Notes under the pieces: generated by a model
The model's input: only the letters and a program-made list of their open reading frames with translations
Database searches by the model: none
What the model was told of the DNA's origin: nothing
From: Arthrobacter_E sp044748305
GTDB lineage: Bacteria > Actinomycetota > Actinomycetes > Actinomycetales > Micrococcaceae
NCBI RefSeq assembly: GCF_044748305.1
Contig: NZ_JBIVFT010000002.1
Location: 484,691 to 548,690, forward strand
Reading direction: 5' to 3'
Length of the DNA: 64,000 bases
Shown: positions 25,392-33,146 of the stretch, one piece after another
Position numbering within the stretch: the stretch's first letter is position 1
Layout: every line of letters begins with the position of its first letter
Program-made: the position numbers and the translations under genes

Positions 25392-26164
25392 GAGGGGTTC
25401 CTTGGGTTCAGGGTGGGGTTGCTTGCAAGGTCAGGGTCGCCGTTCCGCGCCGGCGGAGCACCGGTGTAGCGGTAGAGGCGGGGCGGTCTGTGCTTGCCGC
25501 CCTGCAGATAGCGTTCGCTGGGTTCGATGTCCGGAGTGTTCTTCACGTGGCGACGGAAATTGGCCGGATCCAGGGGCTTGTCCAGGACCGCCTCGTAGAC
25601 CTCGCGCAATTGGGCCAGGGTGAAGTACTCGCCGAGCAGGTGATAGGCGATCGAGGCGTACTCCATCTTGGTGCGGAGCCGCCACAGGGCGTACTCGACG
25701 ATCTCCTGGTGATCGAATGCCAGATCCCGCACCCGGTCGGCACGGAACCAGCGGACGTTCTCCTCCTCGCCCGGGAGCTCCGCCTCCCCCGACTGGACGA
25801 GGGCCCAGTAGACGATGCTGACCACTCGCTGCGAGGGTGACCGGTGCAGACCTCCGAAGGCGTACAGCTGCTCCAGGTACCGCGGAGCCAGACCCGTGGT
25901 GTCCAGGAGGTTGCGGGAGGCCGCTTCCTGGAGCGATTCGTCGTGGGACAGCGGACCGCCGGGCAGCGCCCAGAGCCCTTTGAAAGGTTCCCTGATCCGC
26001 CGGACAAGGGGCAGCCAGAGCGTGGGCCGGCCGGAGTTCTCGCTGGGCTTCAGGGCGAAGATGACCGTGGAGATGGCCAGCGCGGGTGGCGCAATGCGGC
26101 GCTCGGCGACGTTACCGGAGGCATTGGCCTGCGGATGGCCGAGCTGACGGTGCCATTCGCTCAT
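25388..26164 (-). CDS. nrtR: NrtR-type Nudix-related transcriptional regulator of NAD synthesis
   Basis: A 258-residue protein with an N-terminal Nudix fold (about residues 25-165) and a C-terminal winged-helix domain (about 165-235; YHLLGEYFTLAQLREVYEAVLDKPL then NFRRHV). The Nudix box keeps its glycines and first glutamate (GGPLSHDESLQEAASR), but the catalytic REUXEE glutamates are replaced (RNLLDTTGL), so hydrolysis is unlikely and the domain probably serves as a sensor. Known NrtR proteins bind ADP-ribose or related ligands and repress NAD genes. Here the gene leads the nad operon and has a near-perfect palindrome just upstream. The start has a GGAGGAGG ribosome site. Confidence 0.9.
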   Translation of the reverse strand: MSEWHRQLGHPQANASGNVAERRIAPPALAISTVIFALKPSENSGRPTLWLPLVRRIREPFKGLWALPGGPLSHDESLQEAASRNLLDTTGLAPRYLEQLYAFGGLHRSPSQRVVSIVYWALVQSGEAELPGEEENVRWFRADRVRDLAFDHQEIVEYALWRLRTKMEYASIAYHLLGEYFTLAQLREVYEAVLDKPLDPANFRRHVKNTPDIEPSERYLQGGKHRPPRLYRYTGAPPARNGDPDLASNPTLNPRNPS

Positions 26165-26178
26165 GTCCTGCCTCCTCC

Positions 26179-26215
26179 ACTCTTAGTTAGAGTCAATATG
26201 ACCCTAACTAAGAGT
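26179..26215. promoter_or_regulatory. Palindromic operator of the nrtR-nadABC-nifS operon
   Basis: A 37-bp inverted repeat has 16-base arms (ACTCTTAGTTAGAGTC and GACCCTAACTAAGAGT, 15 of 16 complementary) around a 5-base AATAT centre. It begins just upstream of the nrtR ribosome site, so it must overlap the promoter. It is the probable NrtR binding site; no second copy was seen by eye in this window, including upstream of pncB. Confidence 0.85.
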
Positions 26216-26332
26216 ACTGCGAGGCCCGGCCTCAGCACAATGTGACGTGCTCCTCACCCGGTAGAGTGAAAGCCACGTGATCGGCCGGCCAACCACGACC
26301 CGGTGCGACAGCTTTCCAGGAGGGAGAAGGAC

Positions 26333-27157
26333 ATGCCCCGGCACAGTGGCCAGAGCCCTACGCACACGGTGGAGGGAAGCGATCCGCAGCTCAACGTGGA
26401 GGTCTTCCGCGGCGAGTACGACGCCGGCCTGCCTCCCGTGCTGCTGATCCACGGGTTCTCTTCCAGCATCGATCTCAACTGGGTTCAGAGCGGATGGACC
26501 CGGGACCTCCTGAAGGCCGGCCGCTGGGCGATCGCCGTCGACCTTCCAGGTCATGGCCGCAGCGACGCACCCGCCGACATGGACTCCTACTCCCCCGGCA
26601 AGATCCGGGCGGATCTGCTCCAGGCCGTCACCGACGCCGGGGCGCGCCCGCTTCAGGAAGGAGACACGGCCAGCGGACTCGACGTCGTCGGCTATTCCCT
26701 GGGCGGACGGATCGGCTGGGAGATCGCCGGAACGCAGCGCGGACTGGTGCGCAGAGCCGTGCTGGGCGGGCCCAGCCACAATGACCCGCTCGCCGAGTTC
26801 GACGTCGTCGCCGCTCAGCAGCACCTCGCGGACGGCACGCCGATCGCCGACCAGTCGACCGCGGCTCTGTTGAAGATGGCGCAGCTGGTGCCCAGCAACA
26901 ACATCTTCGCGTTCCTGACTCTCATCGAAGCCGCCAAGGTGGAGCCCTTCGATCCGACGGATGCCGTCCCCCACCAGGACATCCTGCTGGTCGCCGGGGC
27001 CGACGATCCTCGCGCAGCCTCCCTCCCGACGCTGGCCGGGTTGGTGAAGCAGGCCGGAGGACGCTCGGAGACCCTTCTGATCCCGGGACGCAACCACACC
27101 AACACCGTCACCAGCAGGGCCTTCAAGGAAGCCGCGCTCGAATTCCTCGCCCGCTGA
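26333..27157 (+). CDS. Alpha/beta-fold hydrolase
   Basis: A 274-residue protein with the alpha/beta hydrolase layout: LLIHGFSSSIDLN (oxyanion loop), the nucleophile elbow DVVGYSLGGRIGWEIAG with serine in GYSLGG, an acid strand DILLVAGADDPRA, and a late histidine in IPGRNHTNTV. The substrate is unknown; an esterase or lactonase is equally possible. The ATG at 26333 has an AGGAGGGAG ribosome site. It is divergent from nrtR across the operator region, so NrtR could also affect it, although the palindrome lies over 110 bp from this start. Confidence 0.85.
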   Translation: MPRHSGQSPTHTVEGSDPQLNVEVFRGEYDAGLPPVLLIHGFSSSIDLNWVQSGWTRDLLKAGRWAIAVDLPGHGRSDAPADMDSYSPGKIRADLLQAVTDAGARPLQEGDTASGLDVVGYSLGGRIGWEIAGTQRGLVRRAVLGGPSHNDPLAEFDVVAAQQHLADGTPIADQSTAALLKMAQLVPSNNIFAFLTLIEAAKVEPFDPTDAVPHQDILLVAGADDPRAASLPTLAGLVKQAGGRSETLLIPGRNHTNTVTSRAFKEAALEFLAR

Positions 27158-27182
27158 GTCCCGGCGCCGCGACGGCCAGGGC

Positions 27183-28487
27183 TCAGCGCATGGTGCGCAG
27201 CAGGCGCGCGGCCAGCAGACCGAATACGACCAGCAGCAGTGCCGCCCCTCCAGGCACCAGGAACGCGGGATGCGAGCCGCCCCATTGAGCGGCGACGCCG
27301 GCCACCGCATAACCGAGCGCCGTACCGGCGACGATCCCGCTGGACAGCGCTGTCATGACGGTGGAGAGCCGTGCGGCCGGCGCGATCTGCGCGCCGATGG
27401 CGAACACCGTGACCATCATCGGCCCCACGGCGGTCCCGAGGATGAGCAGGACCGGGATCACGGTGCCCAGATTGAGCGGCAGCAGGAACAGCGCACAGCC
27501 CGCGGCCAGGAGCACGGCACAGGAGACCCAGCGGGCTCCGTGCGTGAACCGCTCTGGCCAGGCTGCGATGGACAGCGCGACCACGGCTGAGCTCAGGCCC
27601 ATCGCGGAGTAGAGCAGGCCCGCCAGTTCCGGATCGGCGAACTCACCGGCGAACGCGCTGAGCGCGGCCTGAGTGCCGCCGAAGAAGGTGCCCATGCAGA
27701 CCATGGCCAGCACCGAGAGCACCACCAGGATACGGCGCGCTCCGCGATCATCGTCCGTTTCCTCCCTGGAGGCGGGGCCGGCGTTCGCCCCGGATGACTG
27801 CGGTGCCTGCGCGCTCGGGTGCGCGGCGAAGAGCGGCACCAGAACGAGCGTCAGGGTGGCCGCCAGGACCAACGGGAGCCAGGGTGCGAGGAAGGCCGCC
27901 AGGACCCCCACCAGGGCCGGCCCCAGAACGAAGGTCAGTTCGTCGCTCGTCCCTTCGAAGGACATCGCGACGTCGTTCAGGCCCGCCGGCGAGCCCGGCT
28001 TCCTCTTGATCAATGCGATCCAGCGGACACGTGACAGCGGGCCCACCTGCGGGGATGTGAATCCGCTGGCGAAGGAGGCCGCCACGATGGCGGGTATCGC
28101 CGGTTCCGTGGAGGCGAGGCAGGAGACGAGCAACAAGATCAGGGCGACGACATTGGCCGCCGCGTAGGCGAACAGCACCCGCCGCTGGCCCAGGCGGTCA
28201 GCCAGGAGGCCGACCACGGGAGCGCCGAGAGCCGAGCCGATCCCGACCGCGCCCGCGGCGAGACCCGCGACCGCGTAGGAATGAGTGACCGCCGTGACCA
28301 GGCTCATGGTGCCGATGGTCAGCATGGCCAGGGGCAGGCGCGCCAGAAGGGTGAGGGGCACGTACCAACCGCCGCTCAGGCGCGGGAGTTGAGCGTACTG
28401 CCGGAACATCCCGGCGATCCGCTCCCAGGCGGAGACGGTGGAAGGTGAGGCTGAGGATCCGGCAGAGGTCTTCGGGGGCGCCGTCAT
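27183..28487 (-). CDS. MFS transporter, exporter-like
   Basis: A 434-residue protein with about 12 hydrophobic helices, beginning with a polar tail of about 35 residues. The loop after helix 2 reads GLLADRLGQRRVLF, the MFS motif A (GxLaDrxGxRR), and a central acidic cytosolic loop (SREETDDDRGARR) divides the two six-helix halves. Substrate unknown. I choose the ATG at 28487, 8 bases after AGGAG; a GTG three codons upstream overlaps the ribosome site. It is convergent with the hydrolase gene, 25 bp away. Confidence 0.87.
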   Translation of the reverse strand: MTAPPKTSAGSSASPSTVSAWERIAGMFRQYAQLPRLSGGWYVPLTLLARLPLAMLTIGTMSLVTAVTHSYAVAGLAAGAVGIGSALGAPVVGLLADRLGQRRVLFAYAAANVVALILLLVSCLASTEPAIPAIVAASFASGFTSPQVGPLSRVRWIALIKRKPGSPAGLNDVAMSFEGTSDELTFVLGPALVGVLAAFLAPWLPLVLAATLTLVLVPLFAAHPSAQAPQSSGANAGPASREETDDDRGARRILVVLSVLAMVCMGTFFGGTQAALSAFAGEFADPELAGLLYSAMGLSSAVVALSIAAWPERFTHGARWVSCAVLLAAGCALFLLPLNLGTVIPVLLILGTAVGPMMVTVFAIGAQIAPAARLSTVMTALSSGIVAGTALGYAVAGVAAQWGGSHPAFLVPGGAALLLVVFGLLAARLLRTMR

Positions 28488-28691
28488 GGGCTGCACTCCT
28501 GGAGGAAACGATGCTGAAAGCAGTGCGCACCGTCCCTACCACCCGATGCGCCGGACCCTTTGTACTCCGTCCAGTATAGGGCGCGGAGCACCGCTTCCCC
28601 CTCATATCCCCAGGGCCGGAAGGACCTCGCGCACTTCGCCGCCCGGGCCACTAGGCTGGGAAACGGTCACGGCGGAAGGAGCCAGAGGAAC

Positions 28692-30116
28692 ATGCACGAG
28701 GTTGTCTGCCCCCACTGCGGGAAAGCGTTCACGATCGACGAGGCGGGCTATGCCGAGATCGTCCGGCAGGTCCGTGATAGTGAATTCGAGCGGCAATTGC
28801 ACGAACGGCTGGAGCTGGCCGAACAGGACAAGGCCCGGGCCGTGGAACTCGCCGAAGCCCGTCTGTCCCGGGATCTTCAGCAGGACGCCGCCGCGAAGGA
28901 CGCTCGCATCCAGGATCTGACGGCCAAGCTCGACGCCGGTGAGGCTGCCCAGCGACTCGCCGTGGCCGAGGCTTTGCGCACGGTGGAGAAGGAACGTGAC
29001 AGCCTCGAAAACAGTCTCCGGCAGGCCCGCGATGAGAAGCTCGCCGCCACGGAACTCCTCGAGGCCAGGCTCCGGGGCGAGATGCAGGCCGCCGCCGCAG
29101 ACAAGGAAGCCCAGATCCAGGATCTCAAGTCCCGGCTTGCCGCCGGGGAAACCGCTCGTCAGCTCGCGATCGCCGAAGCGGTCGGTTCGGTCGCCAAGGA
29201 ACGCGATCAACTGCAGAACGGGCTGGAACGTGCCGAACTCGAGAAGCAACTCGCGGCCCAGGCGTTGAAGGACAAGTACGAGACTCAACTCCGGGACCGT
29301 GACGACGCCATCGAGCGCCTGCGCGATATGAAGGCCCGCCTCTCCACGAAGATGGTCGGAGAGACGCTGGAACAGCACTGCGAGACCGAATTCAATCGCA
29401 TCCGGGCCACAGCCTTCCCCCGCTCCTACTTCGAGAAGGACAATGACGCCCGCAGCGGCAGCAAGGGCGACTACATCTTCCGGGACTCCGACGACTCCGG
29501 CACGGAGATCGTGTCGATCATGTTCGAGATGAAGAACGAGAACGACGGCACCGCCACGAAACACAAGAACGAAGACTTCCTCAAGGAGCTCGACAAGGAC
29601 CGGAGCGAGAAAGGCTGCGAATACGCGGTCCTGGTATCGCTCCTGGAATCCGACAGCGAGCTCTACAACGGCGGGATCGTCGACGTCTCACATCGTTACC
29701 CCAAGATGTACGTGATCCGTCCGCAGTTCTTCATCCCCATGATCACCCTTCTGCGGAACGCGGCGCTGAACTCCCTTCAGTACAAGACGGAGCTGGAGCA
29801 GGTGAGGGCTCAGAACATCGACATCACGAACTTCGAGGATCAGCTCGAGGACTTCAAGTCCCGCTTCGGCAAGAACTACGAACTCGCCTCACGTCGTTTC
29901 CATGAAGCCATCGAGCAGATCGACAAGTCGATCGCCCAATTGCAGAAGGTCAAGGAATCACTGCTCGGCTCGGAGCGCAACCTCAGGCTGGCCAACGACA
30001 AGGCGCAGGACGTGACCATCAAGAAGCTCACCCGCGGCAACCCCACCATGGCCGCGAAGTTCGCCGAACTGACCGAGACGGGGACGGGCGACGAAGGCCT
30101 GCCCAAGGATTCCTGA
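28692..30116 (+). CDS. DUF2130 family protein with a PD-(D/E)XK-like domain
   Basis: A 474-residue protein of unknown function. It begins with a single zinc-knuckle pair (CPHC, residues 6-9), followed by a long coiled coil (about 25-215) and then the conserved DUF2130 domain. There, GDYIF (D260) and MFEMKNE (E279, K281) form a PD-(D/E)XK nuclease-like core, followed by KHKNEDFLKELDKDRSEKGCEYAVLVSLLE. The coiled coil contains a tandem duplication of about 69 residues. A nuclease-linked role is plausible from the fold but unproven. The ATG at 28692 is 4 bases after AGAGGA. No partner genes are nearby, and a strong hairpin follows. Confidence 0.85.
   Translation: MHEVVCPHCGKAFTIDEAGYAEIVRQVRDSEFERQLHERLELAEQDKARAVELAEARLSRDLQQDAAAKDARIQDLTAKLDAGEAAQRLAVAEALRTVEKERDSLENSLRQARDEKLAATELLEARLRGEMQAAAADKEAQIQDLKSRLAAGETARQLAIAEAVGSVAKERDQLQNGLERAELEKQLAAQALKDKYETQLRDRDDAIERLRDMKARLSTKMVGETLEQHCETEFNRIRATAFPRSYFEKDNDARSGSKGDYIFRDSDDSGTEIVSIMFEMKNENDGTATKHKNEDFLKELDKDRSEKGCEYAVLVSLLESDSELYNGGIVDVSHRYPKMYVIRPQFFIPMITLLRNAALNSLQYKTELEQVRAQNIDITNFEDQLEDFKSRFGKNYELASRRFHEAIEQIDKSIAQLQKVKESLLGSERNLRLANDKAQDVTIKKLTRGNPTMAAKFAELTETGTGDEGLPKDS
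28851..29264 (+). repeat. Tandem duplication (about 207 bp x 2) in the coiled coil of the DUF2130 gene
   Basis: Residues 54-122 and 123-191 align with a 69-residue period. Each copy contains an AR-IQDL or AQIQDL segment, then an AGE-A--LA-AEA segment and an -V-KERD-L-N-L block. The copies have diverged at many positions, so the duplication is old. Confidence 0.75.
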
Positions 30117-30153
30117 ACCGGCGCCGCCGGCCGGCCCGGACGATGCGGGTACG

Positions 30154-30188
30154 GCAAAGGCCGCTGACGACGAGTCAGCGGCCTTTGC
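30154..30188. terminator. Bidirectional terminator between DUF2130 and aquaporin genes
   Basis: A perfect 15-bp stem (GCAAAGGCCGCTGAC/GTCAGCGGCCTTTGC) with a 5-base loop between convergent genes. An A/T-containing outer part gives only short T stretches on each side. Confidence 0.8.
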
Positions 30189-30206
30189 TTCGTACCTCGG
30201 GAGGGG

Positions 30207-31178
30207 TCACTTCTTGTCGAAGAAGTCCCGTGTCTCCTCGTGTTCTGCGTCGGCACGTGCGGCCGAGATGTCCTCAGGGCTCGGTTCCGCGGGGACCTCT
30301 GCTGCGGGCTGGGGAGCCTCGGCAGGAGCAGCGACCGACGGAGCACCGACGATCCCCGTGACTTCCGCATCGAATTCCGCGCCGCGCTCCGCGCGAGCCG
30401 CGGCCAGATCGGCTCCGGTGATGTTGATCAGACGGGCCACCATGCCGGTCAGCAACGCGCCGGCCAGGGGCGCGACCCAGAACACCCACTGCTGCTGAAG
30501 GGCCCAGGGTTCGGCGAACACGGCGGTGGCCAGCGAGCGTGCAGGGTTGAACAGGCTGTTGGACAGGCTCTGGGCGAACTGGGCCAGGACGGCGAGGCTC
30601 AGGCCCACCGAGACGGCCGCGGCAGCGACGTTGCGGTTCTTGCCGTCCTTGCTGGCGGCGAGATAGACGGCTGCCAGAATCGCGGAGCAGATGATCTCCA
30701 CCAGGAGCACGCCGGGCAGCTGAACCTGGAACGGCGAGTGATCGGCATAGCCGGCCGCCACGACGCGGAAGACCTGGTCCACCTTGGTTCCCGCGACATT
30801 GCGGAGGACCGCGGCGAGCACCAGGACGGCACCGAAGGCACCGGCCAGCTGGGCCACCAGGTACACGAGGGCGTCCCGCCAGCCGGTACGGCCTGCCACT
30901 GCGGAGGCAAGGGTCAGGACGGGGTTGAAGTGCCCGCCACTGATCCGGCCGAAGGCGTACATGACGGCGATCGTTGCCAGGCCCGTGGCGATGGGGCCCG
31001 GGAACGGTGCGAGATTGGTGTTGGTGAACATGACGACGCCGGCGCCCGCAAGCACCACCAGGAGCGTTCCCAGCAGTTCCGCACCGGCTCGCAGGCCGAG
31101 ATGATGGCGCGGCCTCAGTGCCGCTTCAGAGATCGTGGCCGAAGCCGTTTCGGCGCGCTCAGCGTCGACGCGTGTCAT
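30207..31178 (-). CDS. Aquaporin / MIP-family channel
   Basis: A 323-residue channel with six membrane helices and the two half-helix loops. The first loop reads GGHFNPVLTLA (NPV in place of canonical NPA) and the second SLFNPARSLATAVF (NPA with the selectivity arginine). A long hydrophilic C-terminal tail of about 75 residues, rich in alanine, glutamate and proline, follows the last helix. It likely conducts water or small neutral solutes; the specificity cannot be set from sequence. The start at 31178 has AGGA 6-9 bases upstream; the longer upstream frame is arginine-rich shadow sequence. Confidence 0.92.
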   Translation of the reverse strand: MTRVDAERAETASATISEAALRPRHHLGLRAGAELLGTLLVVLAGAGVVMFTNTNLAPFPGPIATGLATIAVMYAFGRISGGHFNPVLTLASAVAGRTGWRDALVYLVAQLAGAFGAVLVLAAVLRNVAGTKVDQVFRVVAAGYADHSPFQVQLPGVLLVEIICSAILAAVYLAASKDGKNRNVAAAAVSVGLSLAVLAQFAQSLSNSLFNPARSLATAVFAEPWALQQQWVFWVAPLAGALLTGMVARLINITGADLAAARAERGAEFDAEVTGIVGAPSVAAPAEAPQPAAEVPAEPSPEDISAARADAEHEETRDFFDKK

Positions 31179-31309
31179 GAGGTTCCTGTTCGTCGGAGTC
31201 TTCTCGAAAGGGTGCGCCGCGGAGACGGCGCGGGCTCCCAACACCCTGCCACGGCCGGCTGGGAACCGCCTGAAACCCAGTTTAGTCAGTCTGTGCGGTC
31301 CGATCATCC

Positions 31310-31636
31310 TCAGCGGATGAGGACGACGGCGACCACGCTGCAGGCCAGGAGCCCGACCGCCGCCGAGGTTCCGGCGATGGCCAGCGCACGGGGCGCCCCT
31401 TCGCCGTCGCGCAGGTGACGGACTCGCTGGACCCCGAAGAAGCACAGCACGACCGTGGCGAGCGCGGCGGCGACAACGGCGACACCGTTGAGGATCGTCA
31501 CCGTCCCGCTTCCGTCCGCACGCGGCACGAGCCAGGATCGAAGGATGAAGAAGTCCACCACCAGCAGCGACAGCAGCGTCCTCCGCCAGGCGAGGGCGGT
31601 GCGCTGTGGCTGAAGCCCCGGGTCCCGGACGGCCAT
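31310..31636 (-). CDS. DUF202 membrane protein (second of a pair)
   Basis: A 108-residue protein beginning MAVRDPGLQPQRTALAWRRTLLSLLVV. The LQPQRTALAWRRT segment is the DUF202 hallmark (compare the YidH family). Three hydrophobic helices follow (about 24-40, 52-72, 88-106). Function unknown. The ATG lies 2 bases after the stop of the upstream DUF202 gene, and no independent ribosome site is evident, so the two are probably translated together. Confidence 0.85.
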   Translation of the reverse strand: MAVRDPGLQPQRTALAWRRTLLSLLVVDFFILRSWLVPRADGSGTVTILNGVAVVAAALATVVLCFFGVQRVRHLRDGEGAPRALAIAGTSAAVGLLACSVVAVVLIR

Positions 31637-31638
31637 GA

Positions 31639-31995
31639 TCAGTGCCGTACGAGGATGAGCACCGCGAGCACGAGTGCGGCGATGACCACGACCACGCTCA
31701 TCACCAACAGCACCCAGGAGAAGGGCAATTCCCTGCCGTGACGCATCGCGTCCTCGGCCTGAGCCCACCTGCGGTAGGCCATCGCCGCCAGCGCGGCGCC
31801 GATGAGGGCGAGCAGTACGCAGAGCACCACTCGCAGGACCACCGGCGCGATGCCCGGTGCAAGCTGATCGACGGCCACCGCGCCGGCCAGCAAGGCCAGC
31901 GAGGTCCGCAGCCAGGCCAGGAACGTCCGCTCATTGGCCAGGGAGAAGCGGTAGTCAGGGGCCGTGCCTTCCTGGCGCCACCGGGGTTGTCGCAT
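31639..31995 (-). CDS. DUF202 membrane protein (YidH-like, first of a pair)
   Basis: A 118-residue protein with the DUF202 motif YRFSLANERTFLAWLRTSLALLAGAVAVDQ, then further hydrophobic helices (about 50-70 and 93-115). Function unknown; YidH/YidG-like pairs commonly occur side by side, as here. It precedes the shorter paralogue by 2 bases. Confidence 0.88.
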   Translation of the reverse strand: MRQPRWRQEGTAPDYRFSLANERTFLAWLRTSLALLAGAVAVDQLAPGIAPVVLRVVLCVLLALIGAALAAMAYRRWAQAEDAMRHGRELPFSWVLLVMSVVVVIAALVLAVLILVRH

Positions 31996-32069
31996 GGCTT
32001 AACCCTAGCCGTGCTGACCGGATGGTCCGGCTGCACGCACCGGGGTTCCTCGCCACTACGCTTAGGTCC

Positions 32070-33113
32070 ATGGCGATTGCATCGAAGATCCGTGGTTCAC
32101 TCCTGGGCGGGGCTTTGGGGGACGCGCTCGGATACGCGGTTGAGTTCGACCGGCTCCCGGCGATCCGCGAGCGCTTCGGCTCCGCGGGGCTGCAGGATTT
32201 CTCTCAGCTGGGCGGTCCGGTGGACTTCTCGGATGACACCCAGATGACGCTCTACAGCGCCGACGGTCTCAACGAGGCCCTGGCCTGGGCCCGGGAGGGA
32301 GTCCGCGCCGACGAACTGGCCTGCGTCTGGCTCGCCTATCTGCGCTGGCTGAAGACCCAGGGCGTGACGGTGCCCGAATCGGCCCCGCAGCCGGTGCCGC
32401 GCTGGCTCGATGCACAGCCGGTCATGCAGCATCAGCGCCACCCGGGCAAGGCCTGCCTCTCGGGCCTGGCCGGCGGTGCGATGGGCTCGGTGGCCCGCCC
32501 CGTCAACCCGGACAGCAAGGGATGCGGCACCATCATGCGCGCGGCCCCCTTCGGGCTCATCCCGCAGCTTGCGCCCGAGGCGGTGGCAAGGCTCAGCACG
32601 GACGCGGCAGCCCTCACGCATGGCCACCCTTCGGCACTGCACTCCTCGGCCCAGTTCTCCCTGCTGATCCACGGCCTGCTCCTCGGTGCGCCGCTCGACG
32701 AGGCGGTCTCCGCCCTCGCCGGACGGCTCCAGGACGACCCCGGAACTCCCCCGGAACTCCGGGAACGGGTTTTGAAGGCCATCGACCTGGCCCGGGCCGC
32801 CGAGCGGCTCAGCCCCGAGGCGCTCACCGCGGAACTCGGCGAAGGTTGGGTCGCTGAGGAGGCGTTCGCCGTCGCACTCTATGCGGTGCTTGCGACCGCG
32901 GGCGCCGCTGATCCCGAGCAGCACCTTCGCGAGGCGCTCGCGCTGGCTGCGACGCACGACGGCGATTCGGATTCAACGGCGTCAATCGCCGGGAACATCG
33001 TCGGCGCCTTGCATGGAGACGGTGCACTGCCGCCGTCCTGGTTGGCGTCCGTGAACGGCATCGAGGTCGTGGACCGCATCGCCTCCGAGCTGGCGGCCCT
33101 GGTCGGCGAGTAA
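32070..33113 (+). CDS. ADP-ribosylglycohydrolase (DraG/ARH family)
   Basis: A 347-residue all-helical enzyme of the type that removes ADP-ribose from proteins or small molecules using two Mg ions. The N-terminal metal motif is FSDDTQMTLYSA (D55, D56, T57), the C-terminal one HDGDSDSTASIAGNIVGALHG (near residue 305), and the opening SLLGGALGDALGYAVEF is also typical. All metal ligands expected for activity are present. No ADP-ribosyltransferase gene is adjacent, so the natural substrate is unknown. The ATG at 32070 has AGG-like sequence upstream (TTAGGTCC). The stop region is tandemly duplicated. Confidence 0.92.
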   Translation: MAIASKIRGSLLGGALGDALGYAVEFDRLPAIRERFGSAGLQDFSQLGGPVDFSDDTQMTLYSADGLNEALAWAREGVRADELACVWLAYLRWLKTQGVTVPESAPQPVPRWLDAQPVMQHQRHPGKACLSGLAGGAMGSVARPVNPDSKGCGTIMRAAPFGLIPQLAPEAVARLSTDAAALTHGHPSALHSSAQFSLLIHGLLLGAPLDEAVSALAGRLQDDPGTPPELRERVLKAIDLARAAERLSPEALTAELGEGWVAEEAFAVALYAVLATAGAADPEQHLREALALAATHDGDSDSTASIAGNIVGALHGDGALPPSWLASVNGIEVVDRIASELAALVGE

Positions 33114-33146
33114 CGCAGCTCAGCGAATAACGCAGCTCAGCGAGTA
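33107..33146. repeat. 17-bp tandem duplication at the ADP-ribosylglycohydrolase stop
   Basis: Units CGAGTAACGCAGCTCAG (33107-33123) and CGAATAACGCAGCTCAG (33124-33140) differ at one base, and a partial third unit CGAGTA follows. The repeat contains the stop codon of the upstream gene and reaches the end of the convergent exonuclease gene. Confidence 0.8.

Noticed and set aside
31642..32247. Plus-strand frame over the DUF202 genes.
   Set aside because: It is His- and Gln-rich shadow translation; the minus-strand DUF202 motifs are clear.
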